NCBI RefSeq assembly: GCF_010726765.1
Contig: NZ_AP022601.1
Location: forward strand, 4,774,001-4,838,000
Reading direction: 5' to 3'
Length of the DNA stretch: 64,000 bases
Source: Mycobacterium gallinarum
Lineage (GTDB): Bacteria > Actinomycetota > Actinomycetes > Mycobacteriales > Mycobacteriaceae
Shown here: piece by piece, positions 1 to 9,100 of the stretch
Numbering within the stretch: position 1 is the stretch's first letter
Layout of the letters: every line of letters starts with the position of its first letter
Notes under the pieces: model-generated
Database searches by the model: none
What the model was told of the DNA's origin: nothing
The model's input: only the letters and a program-made list of their open reading frames with translations
Position numbers and translations under genes: made by a program

Positions 1-1200
1 CCACGCAAGATCGGGCAGCGTCGCGATGAGCGCGGCACAGCAGATCAGCGCAGTCGCTGCGGACGGAAGTCTCGGAAGTCCCCAAAGTCCCTGCCGCAGT
101 GTGACGACCGCGGCGGCACCCGCGAGCGCGTAGCCGGGAACCGCCAACGCCACCCACTTCTGCCCGTCGCGCAGCACACCGAGTCCGGGCAGTGCTCGTA
201 CCGTCGCCTCGACGGCCGCCAAACCCGGTCCGGTCGCCATGAGCGCGGGCACCACCACCGCGAGTCCGGCCAAGCACAACAGCGGCACCGCCGTGCGGGT
301 GCGGATCGCCACGGGCAACCCCAGCGCCACGATGCCGAGTAGGACAACCGCTGCGATGACAGCGAAAAGCGTTGTGCGCGAGGCTGGTACGGCCTCGCTG
401 TTCCAGATCCCGCCGAGGCTGGCCAGCGTCCCGAACGTGCCGAGCCCGGGTTCGGCTCGCGCGGCGAACGCCGCCACGCCCTCGGCCTGCGACGGCGCCA
501 ACGACCTCGCCACGACCGCAGCCGCCAGCCACGGCAGCGCCGCGATCAACGCGGTGCCAAGCGCGACCGCTGCGCACCGCCACCGTGGCCACCCCGTTCC
601 CGGCGCAAACACACACGCCGTGGCCACGCTCGCGGCGAGCATCAGCCCCGTCGGCGTCAGCCCGGCCAGTGCGATCCAGAACACGAGCGCGCCCACATCG
701 GTCCAACCTGGTTCCGGCTCGCGCAGGCGCAGCATCGCGGTCGCCACCCACGGCAGGCAGCCATAGCCGACGATCAGGCTCCAGTGCCCCTGCAGCAGAC
801 GTTCGGCGACGTAGGGATTCCAGATCGCCAGCGTCGCCGCAACGCACTGGCCGGCCATCCCCGCTCCGGTTGAATTGCCGGCACCGCCGGCGGAGGGCAG
901 GACCACGGCCGCCAACCGCGCCGCTCCCCAGCCGGCCAGCCACAGACCGACAATCACCAGCAATTTGACCACCACGCCGCCGTCGACCACCGTCGATGCC
1001 AGCGCCACCGCGAAATCCTGCGGCAGCGCCCGCGGTGCGGCCTCGGCGAGCCCCAGCGCCGCATCCGACAGATATGAGCGTGGGGTGGACACCGCATCGC
1101 GAAGCAGCAGATAACCCGGCGCCAACAGCGGCGCGTTCACCGCCAGGGACAGCACCAGCGCATACGCCGGGGCGATCAGCGATCGCGCCCGTACGGGCAC
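1..1200 (-). CDS. Conserved polytopic membrane protein, Rv0226c-like (3' end outside window)
   Basis: An open frame runs without a stop from a GTG at 1200 to the window edge, giving the first 400 codons of a longer protein. The translation is hydrophobic, with repeated membrane stretches rich in Ala, Leu, Val and Gly and a periplasmic-looking loop with an Asn-Pro-Tyr-Val motif near residue 170. It lies 14 bp downstream of the DUF3068 gene on the same strand. This matches the mycobacterial order Rv0227c-Rv0226c, where Rv0226c is a conserved membrane protein of the trehalose-mycolate export neighbourhood. Role and orthology are inferred from context. The exact start is uncertain because no good ribosome binding site is visible. 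Confidence 0.75.
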   Translation of the reverse strand, partial: MPVRARSLIAPAYALVLSLAVNAPLLAPGYLLLRDAVSTPRSYLSDAALGLAEAAPRALPQDFAVALASTVVDGGVVVKLLVIVGLWLAGWGAARLAAVVLPSAGGAGNSTGAGMAGQCVAATLAIWNPYVAERLLQGHWSLIVGYGCLPWVATAMLRLREPEPGWTDVGALVFWIALAGLTPTGLMLAASVATACVFAPGTGWPRWRCAAVALGTALIAALPWLAAAVVARSLAPSQAEGVAAFAARAEPGLGTFGTLASLGGIWNSEAVPASRTTLFAVIAAVVLLGIVALGLPVAIRTRTAVPLLCLAGLAVVVPALMATGPGLAAVEATVRALPGLGVLRDGQKWVALAVPGYALAGAAAVVTLRQGLWGLPRLPSAATALICCAALIATLPDLAW

Positions 1201-1214
1201 CGTGAAACGCGCGG

Positions 1215-2411
1215 TCAGACCGGTCTGTCCGGCGGCAGATCGGTCGGCTTCTGTGCAGGCAGCTTCTCGGTCTTGGCCTCGGCGCCCGGCACCTTCATCC
1301 CCTGCGTGTCGAAGAAGCTGTGATCGGCCTCGTCGAGTCCGGGATCAATGAGGGCGGATTCCGCCCGCAGGCTGAACGATCCCAGCAGCGCACCGCCGAC
1401 CAGTGACACCAGGCCGATGGCGATGAAGGTGATCGGCAGGATGCGCCCCCACAGCCCCACCCGGTCCCGCTCCTCTCTGGCGCTGGCGACCTGGGACTCT
1501 ATGGTCTCCTCGTTGTAGGCAACCTTGAAGTCGACGAAGGTCACTTCAGGCTTGAGCGGCTCACGTGCGTAGTAGTGGTAGCCGTGGTTCTCTTTCTTGA
1601 CGATGGTGCCCGACACCGGATCCACCCAGAAGGTGCGCTGCGCGGCGTAATAGCGCGACATCGTGATCCGCTCGTCGGGTTCGCCGGGGACACCCCACAT
1701 CGCGGCGGAGGCGGTGACCTCGCTGTCGGCGTCGTCGTCGAGCAGTGACGCGTACTTGATCGGCTCGACGAGCTTTCCGTCGGAGTCGTAGCCGACGTTC
1801 TGGCTGAACCGGTACGTCGTCAGCCCGTTGACGTCTTCCTCGCCGTCGTAGTTGGCGTCGAACGGCTTCTGCGCGATCGGGTCGAATACGGAGTATGTCC
1901 GTTTCTCGGTGTCGAACGGGAACCGGTACGTCAGCCCCTCGTGCGGCAGCGCGATATTGGTCGGCGGCTGGTCATCGTCGATGGCACGCGGCTTCTGGAC
2001 CGCGCCGCCGGGATTGCTTTCGCTCGAGACCGCTTCGGCCGTCTCGCGGTTCACCGTGACGGTGTCGACCATCGCGAGCAGCAGGCCGTCGTCCTTCTGC
2101 TTGTCGGTGCGGCGCAGCGTGCTGCCGACCTGCAAAGTCACCACGTCCGCGTTCGACGGCGCCTCGACGGAGACCTGCTCCTGCAGCGCCAGCGGCACGT
2201 CACGGTCGACGACGAACTTCTCCCGGTTCAGCGAGGCGGGATCGAACGCCGTCCCGGTGCCATCACTGATCAGTGTCGCGTCCAGGTTCAGCGGAACCTT
2301 CGCGATCTTCCCGAGGGTATAGGTCGACAGCAAGAGCGCGGCGATCAACAAGCCAGCGCCCAGCCCCATAATGCCGCAAGCCGCGATACGGAGCGCCACT
2401 GCGCGGTTCAA
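1215..2411 (-). CDS. DUF3068 (PorA-family) membrane protein, Rv0227c-like
   Basis: The 398-residue protein has one membrane helix at about residues 11-31, a long extracytoplasmic domain, and a second helix near 325-348 followed by a charged tail. This is the usual topology and length of DUF3068 proteins. The start is a TTG at 2411, chosen because AAGGAGG lies just upstream with good spacing. It is co-directional with the partial membrane gene downstream and divergent from the acyltransferase at 2563. In Corynebacteriales this gene sits beside the TMM acetyltransferase and related mycolate-transport genes, so an envelope role is likely. The biochemical function is not evident from the sequence. 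Confidence 0.85.
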   Translation of the reverse strand: MNRAVALRIAACGIMGLGAGLLIAALLLSTYTLGKIAKVPLNLDATLISDGTGTAFDPASLNREKFVVDRDVPLALQEQVSVEAPSNADVVTLQVGSTLRRTDKQKDDGLLLAMVDTVTVNRETAEAVSSESNPGGAVQKPRAIDDDQPPTNIALPHEGLTYRFPFDTEKRTYSVFDPIAQKPFDANYDGEEDVNGLTTYRFSQNVGYDSDGKLVEPIKYASLLDDDADSEVTASAAMWGVPGEPDERITMSRYYAAQRTFWVDPVSGTIVKKENHGYHYYAREPLKPEVTFVDFKVAYNEETIESQVASAREERDRVGLWGRILPITFIAIGLVSLVGGALLGSFSLRAESALIDPGLDEADHSFFDTQGMKVPGAEAKTEKLPAQKPTDLPPDRPV

Positions 2412-2562
2412 ACCGTGCCTCCTTCACCTGCGGGAGTCCCGCAAACCCGTTCGACCCTAACAGCACAAGTTAAGTTGGATGTTTACTCCGAGTGCAGCCA
2501 ACCATGAGCGGCCCGAGTACCCGTATTCAGCGGCTTTCGCTCCTCCCGGCACACTGTTTGTC

Positions 2563-3765
2563 GTGACGGATTCCAGCACTGAGTCCGGCGGCGCCGAAAA
2601 CGCCGTCGGCGGAACGCGCGGATTCCTGCCCGCCGTCGAGGGCATGCGGGCCTGCGCGGCGGTCGGCGTCGTCGTCACCCACGTCGCCTTCCAGACCGGT
2701 CACACCGGCGGCATCACCGGCCGGTTCTTCGGCAGATTCGACCTGGCGGTCGCGGTGTTCTTCGCGCTCTCGGGCTTCCTGCTGTGGCGTGGTCACGCCG
2801 CCGCAGCCCGCGGTCTGCGGCCCAAGCCGCCGACGGGTCACTACCTGCGGTCACGGATCGTGCGCATCATGCCCGGCTATCTGGTTGCGGTCGTGGTGAT
2901 CCTCACGTTGCTGCCGGAGGCCAAGGCCGACCTGACGGTTTGGCTGGCGAACCTGACGCTGACTCAGATATATGTGCCGCTGACGCTGACCGCCGGCCTC
3001 ACCCAGATGTGGAGCCTGTCGGTCGAAGTGGCGTTCTATCTCGCGCTGCCGCTCCTGGCGCTGCTGGCGCGACGCCTGCCGGTGCGGGCCCGGATCCCGG
3101 CCATCGCGGCGACGGCGGTGGCCAGCTTCGCCTGGGCTTTACTGGTTGGGGCCAGCCCTGTCTCCGCGCCATACGGCGTCAACCCGCTGAACTGGCCGCC
3201 CGCGTTCTTCTCCTGGTTCGCCGCGGGCATGCTGCTGGCCGAGTTGACGGTGACGCCAGTTGGGTGGGCGCACCGGCTGGCCAGGAGGCGCGTGCTGATG
3301 GCAGGCATCGCGGTGGTTGCTTTCGCGGTGGCCGCGTCACCGATCGCCGGTCCCGAGGGGCTCACGCCGGGCACGGTGAGCCAGTTCATCGTGAAAACGG
3401 CGATGGGTGCGGTCGTCGCCGGCGCCTTGATCGCCCCGCTGGTGCTCGACCGGCCCGACACCTCACACCGCCTGCTGGGCAGCGCGACGATGGTGACGCT
3501 CGGCCGATGGTCCTACGGCCTGTTCGTCTGGCACCTCGCGGCGCTGGCGATGGTGTTCCCCGTCATCGGCGAGTTCGCGTTCAACGGGCACATGCCGATC
3601 GTGCTCGTGCTGACGGTGGTGTTCGGGTTCGCCATCGCGGCCGTGAGCTACGCGCTGGTCGAGTCGCCGTGCCGAAACGCGTTGCGGCGCTGGGAGCGAC
3701 GAAACGATCCGACGCCCCTCGATAGCTCGGTCACCGATGTGACGGAGCCTGCCGCCGCGCGATGA
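2563..3765 (+). CDS. tmaT: Membrane acyltransferase family 3, probable trehalose-mycolate acetyltransferase (TmaT-like, Rv0228)
   Basis: This 400-residue integral membrane protein of the Acyl_transf_3 (OafA/YrhL) family has about ten hydrophobic helices. It carries the family features: an early Arg/His-containing segment (GMRACAAVGVVVTHV) and the SLSVEVAFYL motif in the middle. In Corynebacterium the orthologue acetylates trehalose monomycolate before MmpL3-type export; that role is transferred here by synteny with the DUF3068 gene. The GTG at 2563 is preferred over an ATG 28 codons earlier because the longer N-terminus is not membrane- or family-like. The gene is convergent with the acyl-CoA ligase and overlaps its end by 35 bp. 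Confidence 0.75.
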   Translation: MTDSSTESGGAENAVGGTRGFLPAVEGMRACAAVGVVVTHVAFQTGHTGGITGRFFGRFDLAVAVFFALSGFLLWRGHAAAARGLRPKPPTGHYLRSRIVRIMPGYLVAVVVILTLLPEAKADLTVWLANLTLTQIYVPLTLTAGLTQMWSLSVEVAFYLALPLLALLARRLPVRARIPAIAATAVASFAWALLVGASPVSAPYGVNPLNWPPAFFSWFAAGMLLAELTVTPVGWAHRLARRRVLMAGIAVVAFAVAASPIAGPEGLTPGTVSQFIVKTAMGAVVAGALIAPLVLDRPDTSHRLLGSATMVTLGRWSYGLFVWHLAALAMVFPVIGEFAFNGHMPIVLVLTVVFGFAIAAVSYALVESPCRNALRRWERRNDPTPLDSSVTDVTEPAAAR

Positions 3766-5218
3766 CCTCGTCGCGTACCGCGGAGCGGCGGGCTTTTCCG
3801 GCATCGTCGCGCAGTGGGGTATCGCTGAACTCCACCGTGTGCGGCAGCTTGTACCCCGCGACGCGCTCGCTCAGAAACGCGATGACGGCACCCTCGTCAA
3901 GGTCGTTGCCCTGCACGATCGCATGCGGCACCTGCCCCAGATCCTCATGCGGTACGCCGACCACCAGACAGGACAACACATCCGGGTGTGCCGACAGCGC
4001 CGACTCGATCTCCGCGGGGTAGACGTTGCGTCCACCGACGGTGAACATGTCCACGCGGCGGTCGTTGAGGTACAGGAAGCCGTCCTCGTCGAAATAGCCG
4101 AGATCGCCCAGCGAATCCCAGCCGTCGCGTTGTTTCGCGGTGGCGCCGATGTAGCGGTACGTCGGCGAGGTTCCCGGCGAGCGCCGCATGTAGATCTCGC
4201 CGGTCACACCGGGCGGGCACTCGTTCCCGTCGTCGTCGAGCACCTTCATCTCACCGGCGACCACCACGCCGACCGACCCCGGGTGAGTCAGCCACTGATC
4301 GCCGGAGATGAACGTCAGCGCCTGTAACTCGGTGCCGCCGTACAGTTCCCAGATCACTTCGGGTCCAAGGATGTCGATCCACGCCTGCTTGATTACCGGC
4401 GGGCACGGCGCGGCCAGGTGCCAGAACCGCCGGATCGACGACAGGTCATACGCATCTCTGTCCGCTTCCAAAGCGGCCCGGTAGACCGGGAGCAGGCGTT
4501 GCATGATCGTCGGCACCGTCGCCAAGAACGTGACACGGTGTTCGGTGACCAGCTGCAGGAACTCGTGCGGGTCGAACCGCGGCATGAGCACCAGATGATG
4601 CCCCTGCACCAGGCCGATCGTGAAGGTGGTGAACCCCGTGTTGTGTGACAGCGGCACCGAGACGAGGTTGACGTCGCCTTCCTGCGCGCCCAGCGGGTAG
4701 CCGGCCGCAGCAGGGAACCGGGTGTCGCCGCCGGCCTCGATCAGCTTGGGCCTGCCGGTGCTCCCACCGGACGCCATGGCCTTGAAGACCGGCGACACCG
4801 CCTCAGGTAACGGCGCGTCGGAAACCGATTCGTCGGGCGCGAAATCGGCTGCCAGACTGGGCGTCACGCCGTAGGGGTCCTCGCGTCCGACCAGCAGGGC
4901 CGGCGGTCGCAGCTCCAGCAGCGCAGCCAACTCGATGTCGGGCAGGCGTGCGGACAGCGGCTGCGGCACCGCACCCAGCTTCCAGCACGCCATCACCGCC
5001 TTGACCCACTCAATCGAGTTGGGCAGCACGATCGTGACGTAATCGCCCTGTCCGACACCGAGTTCGGCGTAAGCGCGCGCGAGTCGGTTGGTCGACGCGT
5101 CCAGCTCGCGGCGCGTGAGCGTGCGGCCCGCGCAGGTGACCGCAGGTGCGTCCGGTTCTGATTCGGCGAGGGCGGAGAACTGCGTCGGGATGGGTGGAAC
5201 CGGCGACGGCTGCGCCAT
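3731..5218 (-). CDS. AMP-dependent acyl-CoA synthetase (bile-acid-CoA-ligase-like FadD)
   Basis: The 495-residue adenylate-forming enzyme should activate a carboxylic acid to its CoA thioester through an acyl-AMP. Visible motifs are the P-loop ASGGSTGRPK near residue 150, the YGGTE segment near 298, the GDLGYFDEDG hinge region near 375 and a C-terminal lysine-containing GKARR stretch. The length is typical of short ligases acting on ring or sterol-type acids. The substrate cannot be told. The ATG at 5218 overlaps the php stop codon (TGATG), so the two are translationally coupled in an aftD-php-ligase operon. Confidence 0.85.
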   Translation of the reverse strand: MAQPSPVPPIPTQFSALAESEPDAPAVTCAGRTLTRRELDASTNRLARAYAELGVGQGDYVTIVLPNSIEWVKAVMACWKLGAVPQPLSARLPDIELAALLELRPPALLVGREDPYGVTPSLAADFAPDESVSDAPLPEAVSPVFKAMASGGSTGRPKLIEAGGDTRFPAAAGYPLGAQEGDVNLVSVPLSHNTGFTTFTIGLVQGHHLVLMPRFDPHEFLQLVTEHRVTFLATVPTIMQRLLPVYRAALEADRDAYDLSSIRRFWHLAAPCPPVIKQAWIDILGPEVIWELYGGTELQALTFISGDQWLTHPGSVGVVVAGEMKVLDDDGNECPPGVTGEIYMRRSPGTSPTYRYIGATAKQRDGWDSLGDLGYFDEDGFLYLNDRRVDMFTVGGRNVYPAEIESALSAHPDVLSCLVVGVPHEDLGQVPHAIVQGNDLDEGAVIAFLSERVAGYKLPHTVEFSDTPLRDDAGKARRSAVRDEVIARRQAPSHR

Positions 5219-6189
5219 CAGTAGGCGCCCTGCGCTTCAAAGATCCGGCGCGGGTTGTCGACGAGCATCGTGGTCAGCTGTTCGTCGGTGACCCCGCGCT
5301 CTTTCAGCGCCGGGATCACGTCGTTGTGGATGTGCAGGTAATGCCAGTTCGGCATCACCACCGGCACCATGTCCTCCGGCAACCAATCCATGAGGCAGGC
5401 GGCGTCGTGAGAGAGCACCATCTTGTCGGCATGACCGCGTTCGCACATCTGCGCGACGGTGTTGACGCGCTCCTCGAAACCGAGGAAGACGTCGACGCCG
5501 AACCGGTCCATGCCGATGTAGGAGCCCGCCTCGATGAGCTCGGTGAGGTAGCCCAGGTCGGTGGAGTCGCCGGAGTGGCCGATGACCACGCGCGACAGGT
5601 CCACGCCTTCCTCGGCGAAGATCGCTTGCTGTTCGAGACCGCGGCGGGTGGCAGCGTGAGTGTGCGTCGAGATCGGCACACCCGTGCGTCGGTGTGCCTG
5701 CGCGACCGCGCGCAACACCCGCTCCACTCCGGGCGTCACTCCCGGTTCGTCGGTGGCGCACTTGAGGATCGCGGCCTTGATGCTGGTGCCCGCAATACCG
5801 TTCTCGATGTCGCTGACGAACATGTCGACCATCGGCTCACCCAGCGGCGTCTCGGGTCCGCTGAAGTGGAAGTACATCGGCACGTCGTTGTATGTGTAGA
5901 CGCCGGTGGCCACCACGATGTTGAGGTCGGTCTGTTCGGCGATCTGCGCGATGCGCGGAATGTATCGACCGAGCCCGATGACGGTGAGGTCCACGATGGT
6001 GTCGACGCCGCGCGCTTTGAGTTCGTTGAGTCGCGTGACCGCGTCGGCCTGACGCTTGGCCTCATCGCCCCAGACTTCGGGGAAGTTGTTGTGGATCTCC
6101 GGAGACAGCACGAAGACGTGTTCGTGCATGAGCGTGACCCCCAGGTCGGTGGTCACGATTTCTCCCCGGGCGGTATTCAGCTGCGGCAC
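5218..6189 (-). CDS. php: Phosphotriesterase-family amidohydrolase/lactonase (Rv0230c-like)
   Basis: The 323-residue (beta/alpha)8 metal hydrolase has the phosphotriesterase ligand set: His22-Glu-His24 (LMHEHVF), a lysine for the carboxylated bridge (AILKCATD), histidines in STHTHAA and VIGHSGD, and an aspartate in LSHDAAC. Family members act on lactones such as acyl-homoserine lactones, with weak phosphotriesterase activity. The GTG at 6189 gives VPQLNTARGE, the normal family N-terminus. The frame stays open upstream, but that part overlaps aftD and is not conserved. The gene starts 10 bp after the aftD stop and is coupled to the ligase gene downstream. Confidence 0.88.
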   Translation of the reverse strand: MPQLNTARGEIVTTDLGVTLMHEHVFVLSPEIHNNFPEVWGDEAKRQADAVTRLNELKARGVDTIVDLTVIGLGRYIPRIAQIAEQTDLNIVVATGVYTYNDVPMYFHFSGPETPLGEPMVDMFVSDIENGIAGTSIKAAILKCATDEPGVTPGVERVLRAVAQAHRRTGVPISTHTHAATRRGLEQQAIFAEEGVDLSRVVIGHSGDSTDLGYLTELIEAGSYIGMDRFGVDVFLGFEERVNTVAQMCERGHADKMVLSHDAACLMDWLPEDMVPVVMPNWHYLHIHNDVIPALKERGVTDEQLTTMLVDNPRRIFEAQGAY

Positions 6190-6199
6190 ATAGCCGATG

Positions 6200-9100
6200 C
6201 TAGGGCTCGGCGGTGTCCGTGGCTGTGAAACGGGTGCGATCGTCGGGCACGACGGACGCGGCCAGCATCGCCACCGAGATGAGAGCAAGCAGCTGCACCC
6301 CGACGGAGTGACCGATGTATCCGTCGACCGATCGCCACGGGTACTGGCTCAGGATGGCCCCCGCCAGGATCAGCCCGCCGGCGGTCGAAGTGACCGTGAC
6401 GGCGTCACAGAGGCGTTCGCGGTTGCGCAGCAAATACCGCAAACCCACAGCGACACCGACGACGATGACGCCCGTAACCCCGGAGATCAGCGCCCCGACC
6501 GCAAGGACCGCAGCACTTGTCGGCCACCTGCCCGGCCGCCACACGCGCGCGGGCTCCTGGGGTTCGGTGCGACGGCGCGCCGGGACGAAGGCCAGCAGCA
6601 AGAGCAACGGCAGCAGGGCGAGACCGCCGATGAGCCCGGCCCGGTAGAGGGCATTCGACGGAAACGTGAGTGTGACGGGCCCTTCGGTGCCCGGCGGCAG
6701 CACCCAGCCCTGCTGCCAGCCGTTGACCTTGACCGGTGTCAGCGCGGTGCCGTCGGCGCGGTGCGCGATCCAGCCGGGGTTCACGCTTTCCGGGACGACC
6801 AGCACCCGCGACGCGTTGGACGCCGGCACATTCACCTCGCGGTGATCGGCGCTCCACGCGTCGATTTGCGCGGGAACCGTTGCCGCCGAACGGATCCGAC
6901 TCGCCAGCGGTCCATTGAGCTGGACGCCGTCGGCGGTGAACGCGGCGCCGGGGCTGATCAGCAGCTCCTGCTGGCCGGCGGGCAGCCGGATCGGCCCAGC
7001 CTGGCACGGCTGCGCCGTCACCGGCTCGCCGTCGAGCAGCGCACCGACCGTCGTGCTGATCGACGTCTGGATGAACTGACCGGCGACACCGATGATGGGG
7101 CCACGGCCGCACGGTAGTTCGATCATCCGCGCACGGTTGCGTTCGGCGTCGGCCGCCGCGACCGGGGCACCCCGCGCGTCCAGGGCCGTCACCTCGGCCA
7201 ACCCGGGAGGCTTGAGCTGATCGAACCCGAGCGCCGTGCGGTCGATGATGTCGTCCCAGTCGAGGATCGACACCTTCACCGTGTCGGTCACGCGGGGTTT
7301 GAGGTCAAGGGTCTGCGCGCCGGCGTCGCCGGCGAGCCTGCGCACCTGCGGTCCATCGCCGAGGTCGACGGCCACCAGCGTCGGATGGGCAGGAAGCTCA
7401 GACGAACTGGGCGTCACCCGGACGGCGGCCACCTCGCGGCGGCTGGGCAATCTCAGCGTCAAGGTGGGCGGCGACTTGTGTTGTACGACGCCTTGACGCG
7501 CGGTCCACGCCGTATCCGGGTCGCCGTCGGCGGCGGCATACGCCGAACCGAGCACGTCGATCGGGTCCGCGTCTCCGGTGGCGATCGCAGTGCCGGGTGC
7601 CCGCACCAGGTCGGCGAGGTTGGGACCCTGACGTGCCCGCACCCACACGGTCGGCGTCACGGCCATCGGCTCCGGCACCGTCAGTGTGCGGCTCAGGTTC
7701 ACCGGTTCCTCCGGTGACAGAGCCATGGTCGCGGCGCACCGAATGCCGTCGGGGCTCTGCGCACAGCCCGACCTGCCCAGCAGTTCTGATCCCAGATCCC
7801 ATTGCGCCACAGCCGAATCCGCGGGTGGCCCCGGGACAGCCACCGTGTGCCGGAGGTCGACGGGGTGGGCGAACCCGTTCGCGTCGTACTGGGTGACGGC
7901 GAAATCGGTGATGCCGAACTGGACGCCCGGCGACCCGTCCTCGGTGGCGACGGCGGTGATACGCACCCACGGCGACTCGCCGTACGGCAGCGCCGCGGTC
8001 AACGGCTTACCCGCTTCATCGAAGCGCAGTGTGCTGGTGCCGTTGACGGTCGATATCTCGATGCGGCGTACCTGCGAGCCGACCGCGGTGGCGCTCGGGG
8101 TGACCGTGATGGTCGCGTTGGTGACCGGATGATCGAAGTCGACCTGAAGCCACTGGCCGATCGCCGACTGCAACGCGTTGGACACCCAGCTCGTCGACGA
8201 ATCGGCGTCGACGGCGGCGGCTGGGCCGGTCGCGGGTGCGACGTTGGGAAGGGCGGTCGAATCCGACGCCGAACTCGACACCGAGACCCGGCCGCCGGAC
8301 CACTGGCCGTAGACCGTCTCGGCGTCTGGGGTCGGATAGTCCATCACACGGTTGAATGTGTTGCGCGGATCGTCGGGAGTCCGGATCGCCGACGAGTGGT
8401 CGTCGACGCGTCCGTAGTCGGTTTCCCGCGCGAGCGGGGTGTCGGTGACGACGACACCGGTCCCCGCAGGCACGGACAGACCGGCTTGCTGCGCATCCGC
8501 CGTCAGCAGCATGGGCCCCAGCGGTGGCTGCCCCAGGAGGCGGCGACGCTCGTCGAGGCGTAGCAGGACCTCGGGTGCGCCGTCGACGCGCGCCATCGCA
8601 TCGGAGTCGGCCAGGTAGGGCGTCACCGGAACCGCGGGCGTGACCGGGTTCACCCGGTAGATCTCCACCGCGGGATAGCGCGGTCGCAGACCACTGTCGG
8701 TGATGAAGCCCGGCAGTGTGCCGGGCCCGACCGGGTCGCCGAACGCGGCGACCCGCTGCAGCCCCGGCGAACCGTCGATCGCGCGATGCACCAATACCGG
8801 CCGAGCCGATCGCGACGCCTCCGGATCGAGGTCGTTGCGGACCACGACAAACGAGATACCTTGCCGGGCAAGGGTATCTGCCAATCCGGCGGACGGTCTT
8901 CCGGCCGCGAACAGGCGTTGCACGGAGTCCAGGGCGCGAATGGTCTCCGGCGGCGTCAAGGGGATCGAGTCCCGCACTCCCCACGCGCTGTCGCCCAGCA
9001 CCTGCAGCGGTTCGTCGTGGCTGCTGCCCCACACCTGAGTGGCGAACGGGGCGCCCGGCGCCACCAGCACCCGCCCGGAATCGTTGTGCTCGTCGAGCCA

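Noticed and set aside
2479..2562. Earlier ATG start for the acyltransferase
   Set aside because: The 28 extra codons are not membrane- or family-like and lie in the divergent promoter region.
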